Part shown: positions 44,573-53,069 of the stretch, piece by piece
How positions within the stretch are numbered: position 1 is the first letter of the stretch
Layout of the letters: each line of letters begins with the position of its first letter
Source of the DNA: Pseudomonas sp. IPO3778
GTDB lineage: Bacteria > Pseudomonadota > Gammaproteobacteria > Pseudomonadales > Pseudomonadaceae
DNA: 64,000 nucleotides
Direction of reading: 5' to 3'
NCBI RefSeq assembly: GCF_013386825.1
Contig: NZ_JACARC010000047.1
Coordinates: forward strand, 50,710-114,709
Notes under the pieces: model-generated
The model's database searches: none
Seen by the model: the letters and a program-made list of their open reading frames with translations, nothing else
What the model was told of the DNA's origin: nothing
Position numbers and translations under genes: made by a program

Positions 44573-45550
44573 ATGGCCAAACGTATCCAGTTCCGTGCCC
44601 ATGGCGGCCCCGAAGTGCTTGAGTATGTGGACTACACCCCGGCAGAGCCCGGCCCACAGCAGGTTCGCGTGCAGAACAAGGCCATCGGCCTGAACTTCAT
44701 CGACACGTATTTCCGCAGCGGCCTGTATGCGCCACCGGCATTGCCGTCAGGCCTGGGCGCCGAAGGCGCGGGTGTGGTGGGCGCGGTAGGCAGTGAAGTC
44801 ACCCAATTCAAGGTAGGCGATCGCGTGGCCTACGGCAGCGGCCCATTGGGTGCCTACAGCGAATTGCATGTGCTGCCAGCTGCCAACCTGGTGCACCTGC
44901 CGGACGACATCAGCTTCGAACAAGCCGCCGGCGCGATGCTCAAGGGCCTGACCGTGCAGTACCTGCTGCGCCAGACCTATGAGCTGAAGGGCGGCGAAAC
45001 CATTCTGTTCCACGCCGCCGCCGGTGGCGTAGGCTCGCTGGCTTGCCAATGGGCCAAGGCCTTGGGCGTGAAGCTGATCGGTACCGTCAGTTCGCCGGAA
45101 AAGGCTGCGTTGGCCAAATCCCTCGGCGCCTGGGAAACCATCGACTACAGCAAAGAAAACGTCGCACAACGCGTGTTGGAGCTGACTGACGGCAAGAAAT
45201 GCCCGGTGGTGTACGACGGCGTAGGCAAGGACACCTGGCTCACCTCACTGGACAGCGTGGCACCGCGGGGGCTGGTGGTGAGTTTTGGTAATGCGTCGGG
45301 GGCGGTGGACGGGGTCAACCTGGGGATTCTGGCGGCCAAGGGCTCGCTGTATGTGACTCGGCCGACCCTGGCGACCTATGCCAACAACCCGGAAAACCTG
45401 CAGGCGATGGCGGATGACCTGTTTTCGATGATCATCAGCGGGAAATTGCAGATTGATATTAATCAGCGGTTTTCGTTGGGGGATGCGGCGAAGGCACAGA
45501 CCGAGTTGTCGGCGCGGCGGACGACCGGGTCGACCATTCTGTTGCCTTAG
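44573..45550 (+). CDS. qor: NADPH:quinone reductase (zinc-free MDR)
   Basis: A 325-residue medium-chain dehydrogenase/reductase. GLNFIDTYFRSGLY (about 39-52) and the NADP-binding AAAGGVGSLACQWAKALG (about 147-164) fit quinone oxidoreductase. No zinc ligands are present. The start at 44573 has AAGGAG 7 nt upstream. Divergent from hemF across the palindrome. Confidence 0.92.
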   Translation: MAKRIQFRAHGGPEVLEYVDYTPAEPGPQQVRVQNKAIGLNFIDTYFRSGLYAPPALPSGLGAEGAGVVGAVGSEVTQFKVGDRVAYGSGPLGAYSELHVLPAANLVHLPDDISFEQAAGAMLKGLTVQYLLRQTYELKGGETILFHAAAGGVGSLACQWAKALGVKLIGTVSSPEKAALAKSLGAWETIDYSKENVAQRVLELTDGKKCPVVYDGVGKDTWLTSLDSVAPRGLVVSFGNASGAVDGVNLGILAAKGSLYVTRPTLATYANNPENLQAMADDLFSMIISGKLQIDINQRFSLGDAAKAQTELSARRTTGSTILLP

Positions 45551-45581
45551 GGCTTTAGGTCTCTGGGGCCTGTAAGGGCCT

Positions 45582-45677
45582 CATCGCGGGCAAGCCCGGC
45601 TCCCACTGGAGTCTGCGGTGAACATAAATTTTGTGTTCGCTGCAGATCCCTGTGGGAGCCGGGCTTGCCCGCGATGG
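45582..45677. repeat. class B REP arms in inside-out arrangement
   Basis: ATCGCGGGCAAGCCCGGCTC (45582-45606) and GAGCCGGGCTTGCCCGCGAT (45651-45677) are oriented opposite to the usual pair, with about 44 bp between them. It suggests the outer halves of two elements with the inner halves lost. Located between convergent qor and tsaC. Confidence 0.75.
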
Positions 45678-45690
45678 CCGCGACTCGGTC

Positions 45691-46248
45691 TTAAGACGGC
45701 CGCACAACCTCACCCGTCGCCAAATCCCGAATCAGACTCGGATTCTTGCGCCCCCCCAGATTCCCGCCCAACACCAGATCCACCTGCCCACGGAAATACT
45801 GCTCCACACGAATCCGTGTGCGCGCCGCCGGGCGGCCCTGTGGGTTGGCCGAGGTGGAAATCAGCGGACCGACCAACGAACACAAATCCCGCACTTGTGG
45901 ATGATCGGTCACCCGCAACGCCACGGTGTCATGCACCCCGGTAATCCACTCGGGCAACAAGTCCTGATGGGGCACCAGCCACGTATTGGGACCCGGCCAG
46001 GTGCTGGCCATGCGGTCCATCCACAGATCCGGGAAGTCTTCGAACAGAAAATCAAACTGGCGGATATTGTCGGCCACCAGGATCAGGCCTTTATCCACAG
46101 ACCGGCCCTTGATCGCCAGCAAACGATCCACCGCTTCCTCGTTCCAAGGGTCACAGCCCAGGCCCCAGACCGCCTCGGTTGGATAGGCAATCACCGCGCC
46201 TGCGCGAATTTCTCGTGCGGCTTCTCGCACACGCCACCTGTTGACCAT
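45691..46248 (-). CDS. tsaC: L-threonylcarbamoyladenylate synthase (TsaC/YrdC)
   Basis: A 185-residue YrdC-fold enzyme that makes threonylcarbamoyl-AMP for t6A37 tRNA modification. Key parts: YPTEAVWGLGCDP (about 22-34), LAIKGRSVDKGLIL (about 44-57) and STSANPQGRPA (about 141-151). GGAG lies 8 nt before the ATG. Next to dprA, as in many proteobacteria. Confidence 0.95.
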   Translation of the reverse strand: MVNRWRVREAAREIRAGAVIAYPTEAVWGLGCDPWNEEAVDRLLAIKGRSVDKGLILVADNIRQFDFLFEDFPDLWMDRMASTWPGPNTWLVPHQDLLPEWITGVHDTVALRVTDHPQVRDLCSLVGPLISTSANPQGRPAARTRIRVEQYFRGQVDLVLGGNLGGRKNPSLIRDLATGEVVRPS

Positions 46249-46302
46249 TGCTCACTCTCCGGACTAAAGCTCTGCGCAGTTTACCGATCTTCGTTACAAA
46301 AC

Positions 46303-47397
46303 CTAGCCGCGCGCAAGCCAGCGTCCGCTTTCGCAGATCACGCGGCCTTCCAGTTCCAGTTCCGTGAGGCTGGCCAGTACCTCGGACAAGGCCCTTCCGC
46401 TGGCGATGGCCAAGGCTTCACTGGTGTGGGGCGCGGCGTGCAACAGCACCACCAGTGGGTGAGTGACCGCCGTCGGTGCCGGGCGGGACAATGCCTGCCA
46501 GCCGCGTAAGTTTTCGAGGATGTGTTCGATGGTTTCCACCAACACCGCGCCATCGCGAATCAACTGATGGCAACCTTTGGCGCCCGGGTGGTGGATAGAG
46601 CCGGGGATGGCATACACCTCGCGCCCTTGCTCCGCCGCCAACCGTGCGGTGATCAGCGAACCGCTGGCCATACCGGCCTCCACTACCAGCACGCCCAGGG
46701 ACAGGCCGCTGATAATTCGGTTGCGCCGTGGGAAGTTGCCGGCCTGAGGCGGGGCGTCCAATGGAAACTCGGAAACCACGGCGCTGCCTTGGGCAATCAT
46801 CGCCTCAGCCAGGCGACGATGGCGCTGTGGATAAAAGTTTTCGAGCCCGGTGCCCAGCACGCCGATTGTATGCCCACCGACATCCAAAGCCGCCTGATGC
46901 GCCGCACCGTCGATCCCCAGGGCCAGGCCGCTGGTGATGACAAAACCGGCACTCGCCAGGCTGCGGGAAAACGCGGCGGCGGTGTCCATTCCTGGCCTGG
47001 AGGCACGGCGACTGCCGACCATCGCCAGCTGTGGTTTTTCCAGAATCTGCGGGTTACCGGCGACGAATAATAGCGGTGGCGCGTCATCCAGTTCGGCGAG
47101 CAGTGCCGGGTAGTCAGGTTGGTCCCACATCAGCAAATGCTGGGCCGGGCGCTCCAGCCAGGCCAGTGCAGCACTGGCGCCATCACGTACTTCCTCGCTG
47201 CGCCGGGCATCGGCACTGGCGGCCTTGAGGCCGAGGGAACGCCAGGCACTCGCCGGTGCGCTGATGGCTTTTGACGCTGAACCAAATGCTTCGATGAGTT
47301 TATGAAAGCCTTTGGGACCCAGTTCCGGCAGCCTGTGCAAGCGTAGTCGAGCTTCCAGTTCTGCCGGGGAAATTTCCCGGTTATTCGTCGGTAACAT
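46303..47397 (-). CDS. dprA: DNA-processing protein DprA
   Basis: A 364-residue DprA, which loads RecA on incoming single-stranded DNA. A SAM-like N-terminal domain is followed by the Rossmann fold (about 80-290) with MVGSRRASRPG, GLALGIDGAAHQAAL, GTGLENFYPQRHRRL, and FPRRNRIISGLS. A C-terminal winged-helix-like domain (about 300-360) ends the protein. AAGGA lies 7 nt before the ATG. A DnaA-box sequence sits just upstream (47423-47431). Confidence 0.95.
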   Translation of the reverse strand: MLPTNNREISPAELEARLRLHRLPELGPKGFHKLIEAFGSASKAISAPASAWRSLGLKAASADARRSEEVRDGASAALAWLERPAQHLLMWDQPDYPALLAELDDAPPLLFVAGNPQILEKPQLAMVGSRRASRPGMDTAAAFSRSLASAGFVITSGLALGIDGAAHQAALDVGGHTIGVLGTGLENFYPQRHRRLAEAMIAQGSAVVSEFPLDAPPQAGNFPRRNRIISGLSLGVLVVEAGMASGSLITARLAAEQGREVYAIPGSIHHPGAKGCHQLIRDGAVLVETIEHILENLRGWQALSRPAPTAVTHPLVVLLHAAPHTSEALAIASGRALSEVLASLTELELEGRVICESGRWLARG

Positions 47398-47460
47398 TTG
47401 ATCGTCCTTGATCGGAACAAGCTGTGGATAACTCTGTTGGTAACTTATTTAGCAACCTAA

Positions 47461-48249
47461 TTATTGCGTTCGATCCGGCGCCTCAAAACGGTCCATTACC
47501 GCCAGGGACCGCGACGCGCTGAGCACCAAGCCGTAACTGAGCTTTTCGTAGGTACGAAACACCAACAGCGTCCCGGCCGTTTCGTCGGGAATCTTCACGG
47601 GGGCGCCGGTTACCCTGTCCCGCACGGTTTCTCCGGTTTTCACCACGGCCAGCAAATGACCTTCCATCAGGCCGTCGCGACGGCCCTTATTCAACGTGAC
47701 GGCGTCCAGCACACCTATCTGCGTCACGCCTCGCGGTACGTCGATGATGCTCCCGGCAATGGCCTGGGCCGGCCACTGAACCACCAGGCTGGCCAGGTCC
47801 AAAGGTGCTGGCGGGCTGAGCAGCCGGTCCCCGGGACGCACCTCCTGGGTGACCCGTTGCACACCCAGCGTGCTGACATCGCCCGCCGTCACAAAGCGTG
47901 CAGTGCCGATGTCGTCGGCGTGTATGCCCAGCAGTTCCTGGCTATCCGGGTCGGTATAGACCTTGCCCCGGCGGAAGATCCCATAGCTTTGGACAGAAGG
48001 GTCCAATCCGCCCCGCGCATAAACACGCTCACCGTTGGCGCCCAATACCCGGCCGGCATCTGCTGCAACAATATAGGGGGCGCTATCCAGTGCCTGGGGC
48101 GTGTCGAGGATATGGTTGTGCAGTAAAAAGCGCTGGATGGCTTGCTGCGTATGAAGCGCCAGCGGCTGGCCGACCTGTGGATTGCTCGCGGGAACCTGGG
48201 CAACAACGGCCTGGGCCCACAGCAGCAAGACGAGTAGCGATTTCCTCAT
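47461..48249 (-). CDS. LysM-family peptidoglycan protein lacking its LysM domain
   Basis: A 262-residue exported protein. The signal peptide (1-17) is followed at once by SNPQVGQPLALHTQQAIQRF. The rest matches the C-terminal domain of the PA0020-type LysM protein that sits between def and dprA in Pseudomonas: PYIVAADAGRVLG, KVYTDPDSQELLGIHADDIG, LDAVTLNKGRRDGLMEGHL, and KLSYGLVLSASRSLAVMD. Those homologues are about 340 residues long and start with a LysM repeat (YTVVKGDTLWDIS). Here about 80 residues including LysM are missing, with no frameshift visible. AGGAG lies 9 nt before the ATG. It may still act in the envelope but without the usual peptidoglycan anchor. Confidence 0.82.
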   Translation of the reverse strand: MRKSLLVLLLWAQAVVAQVPASNPQVGQPLALHTQQAIQRFLLHNHILDTPQALDSAPYIVAADAGRVLGANGERVYARGGLDPSVQSYGIFRRGKVYTDPDSQELLGIHADDIGTARFVTAGDVSTLGVQRVTQEVRPGDRLLSPPAPLDLASLVVQWPAQAIAGSIIDVPRGVTQIGVLDAVTLNKGRRDGLMEGHLLAVVKTGETVRDRVTGAPVKIPDETAGTLLVFRTYEKLSYGLVLSASRSLAVMDRFEAPDRTQ

Positions 48250-48385
48250 GGGGTGAATCTCCTTTATTATGTGCATTCGCGTGAAACGCCACAGCCTTCG
48301 CGGCTTTCGGACGTTCTCCACCGGCACCTTGGGTCCATCCCCGGCGCCGACTTGCCTTTACCTCACATGTGCAGCAATTACGCTT

Positions 48386-48892
48386 ATGGCTATTTTGAAC
48401 ATCCTCGAATTTCCGGACTCACGCCTGCGCACCATCGCCAAGCCAGTGGCCGTAGTGGACGCCAAGGTTCGTCAGTTGGTCGATGACATGTTTGAAACAA
48501 TGTATGAAGCCCCGGGCATCGGCCTCGCCGCGACCCAGGTCGACGTGCATCAGCGCGTCGTGGTCATGGACCTGTCCGAAGACCGCAGCGAGCCCCTGGT
48601 GTTTATCAACCCTGAGTTCGAAACCCTGACCGACGAGATGGGCCAGTATCAGGAAGGCTGCCTGTCGGTGCCCGACTTCTACGAGAACGTCGACCGTCCC
48701 CAGCGCGTCAAGATCAAGGCCCTGGACCGTGACGGCAAGCCGTTCGAGCTGATTGCCGAAGGCCTGCTGGCGGTGTGCATCCAACACGAATGCGACCACC
48801 TCAACGGCAAGCTGTTTGTTGATTACCTGTCCACGCTTAAACGCGACCGGATCAAGAAGAAGCTGGAAAAGAAGCATCGCCAGCAAGCTTGA
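48386..48892 (+). CDS. def: peptide deformylase
   Basis: A 168-residue metalloenzyme that removes the formyl group from nascent proteins. All three motifs are intact: GIGLAATQ (44-51), EGCLSVP (C92) and H134-E-C-D-H138. The start at 48386 gives the family length. There is no clear Shine-Dalgarno sequence upstream. It opens the def-fmt-rsmB-trkA gene run. Confidence 0.97.
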   Translation: MAILNILEFPDSRLRTIAKPVAVVDAKVRQLVDDMFETMYEAPGIGLAATQVDVHQRVVVMDLSEDRSEPLVFINPEFETLTDEMGQYQEGCLSVPDFYENVDRPQRVKIKALDRDGKPFELIAEGLLAVCIQHECDHLNGKLFVDYLSTLKRDRIKKKLEKKHRQQA

Positions 48893-48904
48893 TTCCCTTC
48901 TTTC

Positions 48905-48935
48905 AAAGGCTTGCTCCGGCAAGCCTTTTTCTTTT
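48905..48935 (+). terminator. rho-independent terminator between def and fmt
   Basis: AAGGCTTGC and GCAAGCCTT pair around TCCG, followed by a T-rich run. It lies in the 57-bp spacer of two functionally linked genes, so it may be partial and set the def:fmt ratio. Confidence 0.82.
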
Positions 48936-48949
48936 GTGAGACGTTTCCC

Positions 48950-49909
48950 ATGACCGAGCCACTGCGCATCGTTTTTGCCGGCACCCCCGAATTCGCCGCC
49001 GAACACCTCAAGGCCCTGCTCGCCAGCCCGCATGAAATCGTGGCGGTCTACACCCAGCCCGATCGTCCGGCCGGTCGTGGGCAAAAACTGATGCCCAGTC
49101 CGGTCAAGCAGCTGGCGCTGGAAAACAACATCGTCGTAATGCAACCGCCGACCCTGCGTAACGCCGATGCCCAGGCCGAACTGGCTGCACTGAAGCCGGA
49201 CCTGCTGGTGGTAGTGGCCTACGGTTTGATCCTGCCCCAGGCCGTGCTGGATATCCCGCGCCTGGGCTGCATCAACAGTCACGCCTCGCTGCTACCTCGC
49301 TGGCGTGGGGCGGCACCGATCCAGCGTGCCGTCGAAGCCGGTGATGCCGAAAGCGGTGTGACCGTGATGCGCATGGAAGCAGGCCTGGACACCGGCCCGA
49401 TGCTGCTGAAAGTCACCACCCCGATCACCGATCAAGACACCGGCGGCAGCCTGCATGATCGCCTCGCCGAAATGGGCCCGCCGGCCGTCGTCAAGGCCAT
49501 CGCCGGCCTGGCCGCCGGCACCCTGGAAGGCGAAGTGCAGGACGACAGCCTCGCCACCTACGCTCACAAATTGAACAAGGACGAAGCCCGTGTCGACTGG
49601 AGCCGCCCGGCCGTGGAGCTGGAGCGCCTGGTACGGGCCTTCAACCCCTGGCCGATCTGCCACAGCACCCTCAACGGTGAAGCCCTGAAAGTACTGGCCG
49701 CCACCCTGGCCGACGGCAAGGGCGCACCCGGTGAAATCATCGGCGCCAGCAAGGACGGCCTGCTGGTGGCGTGCGGTGAGCAGGCGCTGTGCCTGACTCG
49801 TCTGCAATTGCCCGGCGGCAAGGCGTTGAGCTTCAGCGATTTGTTCAACAGCCGCCGTGAGAAATTTGCCGTGGGTATCGTCCTCGGCCAAGCGGTGGAC
49901 GCCCAATGA
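48950..49909 (+). CDS. fmt: methionyl-tRNA formyltransferase
   Basis: A 319-residue enzyme that formylates initiator Met-tRNA. N-terminal fold with FAGTPEFAAEHL and QPDRPAGRGQKL; catalytic motif INSHASLLPRWRGAAPIQRA (N, H, D set). The C-terminal OB domain covers about 205-310. Its stop overlaps rsmB in ATGA. Confidence 0.97.
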   Translation: MTEPLRIVFAGTPEFAAEHLKALLASPHEIVAVYTQPDRPAGRGQKLMPSPVKQLALENNIVVMQPPTLRNADAQAELAALKPDLLVVVAYGLILPQAVLDIPRLGCINSHASLLPRWRGAAPIQRAVEAGDAESGVTVMRMEAGLDTGPMLLKVTTPITDQDTGGSLHDRLAEMGPPAVVKAIAGLAAGTLEGEVQDDSLATYAHKLNKDEARVDWSRPAVELERLVRAFNPWPICHSTLNGEALKVLAATLADGKGAPGEIIGASKDGLLVACGEQALCLTRLQLPGGKALSFSDLFNSRREKFAVGIVLGQAVDAQ

Positions 49910-51216
49910 ATCCACGTCTGGCCGCCGCCAAGGCCCTGGCCGCCGTACTCAACGGCAAGGCTTCCCTCAACAGTTCGCTGCCGACCCAACTGGATAAAGT
50001 CGAAGACCGTGATCGCGGCTTTACCCAGGACCTGGCCTTCGGCACCGCCCGCTGGCAGCCACGATTGTCGGCGCTGGCGGCCAAGCTGCTGCAGAAACCA
50101 TTCAAGGCAGCGGACGCCGATGTGGAAGCGTTGCTGCTGGTGGGCCTGTACCAACTGCTCTACACCCGCGTGCCAGCCCACGCCGCCATCGGTGAGACCG
50201 TGGGTTGCGCCGACAAGCTGAAAAAGCCCTGGGCCAAGGCCCTGCTTAACGCCGTGCTGCGCCGTGCCCAGCGCGAAAGCGAAGCGCTGCTGGCCGAGCT
50301 GGAACATGACCCGGTGGTGCGCACCGCCCACCCGCGCTGGCTGCAAAAATCCCTGAAGGCGTTCTGGCCCGAGCAATGGGAAGCCATTTGCGCCGCCAAC
50401 AACGCCCACCCGCCGATGATCCTGCGGGTAAATCGTCGTCATCACACCCGCGACGCGTATCTCTCTTTGCTGAGCGAAGCCGGTGTCGCGGCCACGGCCT
50501 GTGTCTACAGCCAGGACGGCATCGTTCTTACAGAGCCAGGTGATGTACGTAACCTGCCGGGCTTTGCCGAAGGCTGGATCAGCGTGCAGGACGAAGCCGC
50601 CCAACTGGCCGCCGACCTGCTGGACCTGGCCCCGGGCCAACGGGTGCTCGACGCCTGCTGCGCCCCCGGCGGCAAGACCTGCCACATCATGGAAGTGCAG
50701 GCTGACCTGGCCGGCGTCGTCGCCGTAGACCTGGAAGCCAAGCGCCTGGTGCGTGTGCGGGAAAATCTCGCGCGCCTGGGACTCAGCGCCGAGCTGATCG
50801 CCGCCGACGGCCGCGACACCGCCACCTGGTGGGATGGCAAGCCGTTCCAGCGCATCCTGCTGGACGCGCCGTGTTCCGCCACCGGCGTGATCCGCCGCCA
50901 CCCGGACATCAAGCTGACCCGCCAACCCGACGACATCGCCGCCCTGGCCGTGCTGCAAGGTGAGTTGCTGGACGCGTTGTGGCCGACCCTGGAAGTCGGC
51001 GGCATCCTGCTGTACGCCACCTGCTCGACGCTGCCGACGGAAAACACCGAGGTCATCCAAGCCTTCCTGGCCCGCACCAGCGGCGCCCGGGAACTGGACC
51101 TCGACATCCAGGCCGGGATCAAGCAGCCTCATGGCCGCCAGTTGCTGGCCCAGGAAGGCGGCCACGACGGGTTCTATTACGCCAAGCTGATCAAGATTGC
51201 CGCCGCTCGCGGCTGA
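49906..51216 (+). CDS. rsmB: 16S rRNA m5C967 methyltransferase
   Basis: A 436-residue methyltransferase. An N-terminal NusB-like domain (about 1-140) precedes the SAM domain with DACCAPGGKT, DAPCSATGVIRRHPD (catalytic cysteine) and the second cysteine in YATCSTLPTENT. Coupled to fmt. The symbol sun is a synonym. Confidence 0.96.
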   Translation: MNPRLAAAKALAAVLNGKASLNSSLPTQLDKVEDRDRGFTQDLAFGTARWQPRLSALAAKLLQKPFKAADADVEALLLVGLYQLLYTRVPAHAAIGETVGCADKLKKPWAKALLNAVLRRAQRESEALLAELEHDPVVRTAHPRWLQKSLKAFWPEQWEAICAANNAHPPMILRVNRRHHTRDAYLSLLSEAGVAATACVYSQDGIVLTEPGDVRNLPGFAEGWISVQDEAAQLAADLLDLAPGQRVLDACCAPGGKTCHIMEVQADLAGVVAVDLEAKRLVRVRENLARLGLSAELIAADGRDTATWWDGKPFQRILLDAPCSATGVIRRHPDIKLTRQPDDIAALAVLQGELLDALWPTLEVGGILLYATCSTLPTENTEVIQAFLARTSGARELDLDIQAGIKQPHGRQLLAQEGGHDGFYYAKLIKIAAARG

Positions 51217-51238
51217 ATGGTTTTAAGGGAGTGACCGG

Positions 51239-52612
51239 ATGAAAATCATCATCCTCGGCGCAGGGCAGGTGGGCGGTACGCTGGCCGAGCATTTGGCCAG
51301 CGAAGCCAACGACATCACCGTGGTCGACACCGACGCGGAGCGCCTGCGGGATTTGGGCGACCGCCTGGATATCCGTACCGTACAAGGCCGTGCCTCGTTT
51401 CCTACGGTGCTGCGCCAGGCCGGCGCCGACGATGCCGACATGCTGGTGGCGGTCACCAACAGTGACGAGACCAACATGGTCGCCTGCCAGGTCGCCCATA
51501 CCCTGTTCCACACCCCGACCAAAATCGCCCGGGTGCGTGAGGCGGCTTACCTGACCCGCGCCGGGCTGTTCGACAACGACGCGATCCCGGTGGACGTGCT
51601 GATCAGCCCGGAACAAGTGGTCACCCACTACATCAAGCGCCTGATTGAACACCCGGGCGCCTTGCAGGTGATCGACTTTGCCGAAGGCAAGGCGCAACTG
51701 GTGGCGGTCAAGGCCTACTACGGCGGGCCGTTGGTGGGCCAGCAACTGCGCCAGCTGCGCGAGCACATGCCCAACGTCGAGACGCGGGTGGCGGCGATCT
51801 TCCGTCGCGACCGGCCGATTTTGCCCCAGGGCGATACGGTGATCGAGGCTGACGATGAGGTATTTTTCATCGCCGCCAAAGCGAACATTCGCGCGGTGAT
51901 GAGTGAAATGCGCCGGCTCGACGAAACCTACAAACGTATCGTCATCGCTGGCGGCGGGCAGATCGGCGAGCGCTTGGCCGAGGCCATCGAAAGTCGCTAT
52001 CAGGTGAAGATCATCGAGATGAATCCGGCACGCTGCCGGTACTTGTCCGACACCCTCGACAGCACTGTGGTGCTGCAAGGCAGCGCCTCGGACCGCGACC
52101 TGCTGCTGGAAGAAAACATCGCCGATGCCGACATCTTCCTGGCCCTGACCAACGATGACGAAGCCAACATCATGTCGTCGTTGCTGGCCAAACGGTTGGG
52201 GGCGAAGAAGGTGATGACCATCATCAACAATCCGGCCTACGTCGACCTGATCCAGGGCGGCGATATCGACATCGCCATCAGCCCGCAACTGGCGACCATC
52301 GGCACGTTACTGGCCCACGTGCGGCGCGGCGATATCGTCAGCGTGCACTCGTTACGCCGGGGTGCGGCGGAAGCCATCGAGGCGATTGCCCATGGTGACT
52401 CGAAGTCGAGCAAGGTGATTGGCAAGGCCATCCGCGACATTGGCCTGCCGCCGGGCACCACCATTGGCGCGATCATTCGCGATGAAGAAGTGATCATCGC
52501 CCACGACGACACGGTGATCGCCACCGGCGACCATGTGATTTTGTTCCTTGTGGATAAAAAACATATCCGCGATGTGGAGAAGTTGTTCCACGTGGGGCTG
52601 AGCTTTTTCTGA
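51239..52612 (+). CDS. trkA: Trk potassium uptake regulatory subunit
   Basis: A 457-residue cytoplasmic subunit of the TrkH/TrkG potassium system. Two tandem RCK units: the first NAD site is IILGAGQVGGTLAEHL (3-18), the second IAGGGQIGERLAEAI (about 236-250), each followed by a TrkA-C domain. GGGAG lies 7 nt before the ATG. Its 3' end carries a parS-like sequence and a DnaA-box sequence. Confidence 0.97.
   Translation: MKIIILGAGQVGGTLAEHLASEANDITVVDTDAERLRDLGDRLDIRTVQGRASFPTVLRQAGADDADMLVAVTNSDETNMVACQVAHTLFHTPTKIARVREAAYLTRAGLFDNDAIPVDVLISPEQVVTHYIKRLIEHPGALQVIDFAEGKAQLVAVKAYYGGPLVGQQLRQLREHMPNVETRVAAIFRRDRPILPQGDTVIEADDEVFFIAAKANIRAVMSEMRRLDETYKRIVIAGGGQIGERLAEAIESRYQVKIIEMNPARCRYLSDTLDSTVVLQGSASDRDLLLEENIADADIFLALTNDDEANIMSSLLAKRLGAKKVMTIINNPAYVDLIQGGDIDIAISPQLATIGTLLAHVRRGDIVSVHSLRRGAAEAIEAIAHGDSKSSKVIGKAIRDIGLPPGTTIGAIIRDEEVIIAHDDTVIATGDHVILFLVDKKHIRDVEKLFHVGLSFF
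52584..52599. promoter_or_regulatory. weak parS-like sequence within trkA
   Basis: TGTTCCACGTGG is kept, but the last four bases are GGCT in place of AACA, so one arm is degenerate. It may be chance, or a weak ParB site. Confidence 0.35.
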
Positions 52613-52630
52613 TTGAACGGAGTGACCGGT

Positions 52631-52942
52631 ATGCTTGAGTCCCTGGAAAAAATGCTCGCCAAGGGTGTGGATAACTCGCTGCTGCGGTTTGGCTTGGGCA
52701 AGGGTTATCTGGACTTGAAGGACAATGCCAGGGCGGCCGAGCATTTGCAGAAATGCGTCGAGTTCGATCCGAAGTATTCGGCGGCGTGGAAGCTGTTGGG
52801 CAAGGCGCAGGTGGGGTTGGGTGACAGCGCTGCGGCACGGTTGGCCTGGGAAAAAGGTATAGAAGCGGCCCAGGCCCACGGCGACAAACAGGCCGAAAAA
52901 GAGATGACCGTATTCCTGAAGAAGCTCGACCGCCAAGCCTGA
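52631..52942 (+). CDS. small tetratricopeptide-repeat protein
   Basis: A 103-residue all-helical protein with about two TPR units (LLRFGLGKGYLDLKDNARAA, then SAAWKLLGKAQVGLGDSAAA) and a charged C-terminal helix. GGAG lies 8 nt before the ATG. It follows trkA at an 18-bp gap. Probably a protein-interaction adaptor; partner unknown. Confidence 0.85.
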   Translation: MLESLEKMLAKGVDNSLLRFGLGKGYLDLKDNARAAEHLQKCVEFDPKYSAAWKLLGKAQVGLGDSAAARLAWEKGIEAAQAHGDKQAEKEMTVFLKKLDRQA

Positions 52943-52951
52943 CGCGCCCCC

Positions 52952-53038
52952 TGTGGGAGCTGGCTTGCCTGCGATAGCATCACCTCAGTGTGACTGAAAG
53001 ACCGAGTTGCCTGCATCGCAGGCAAGCCAGCTCCCACA
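52952..53038. repeat. REPIN-type palindrome, class A
   Basis: An 87-bp element between convergent genes. Its spacer is the reverse complement of the spacer at 7638 with few changes. Confidence 0.92.
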
Positions 53039-53069
53039 TTAGATCTTCAGTGGCCTGTAGATCGGCCGG

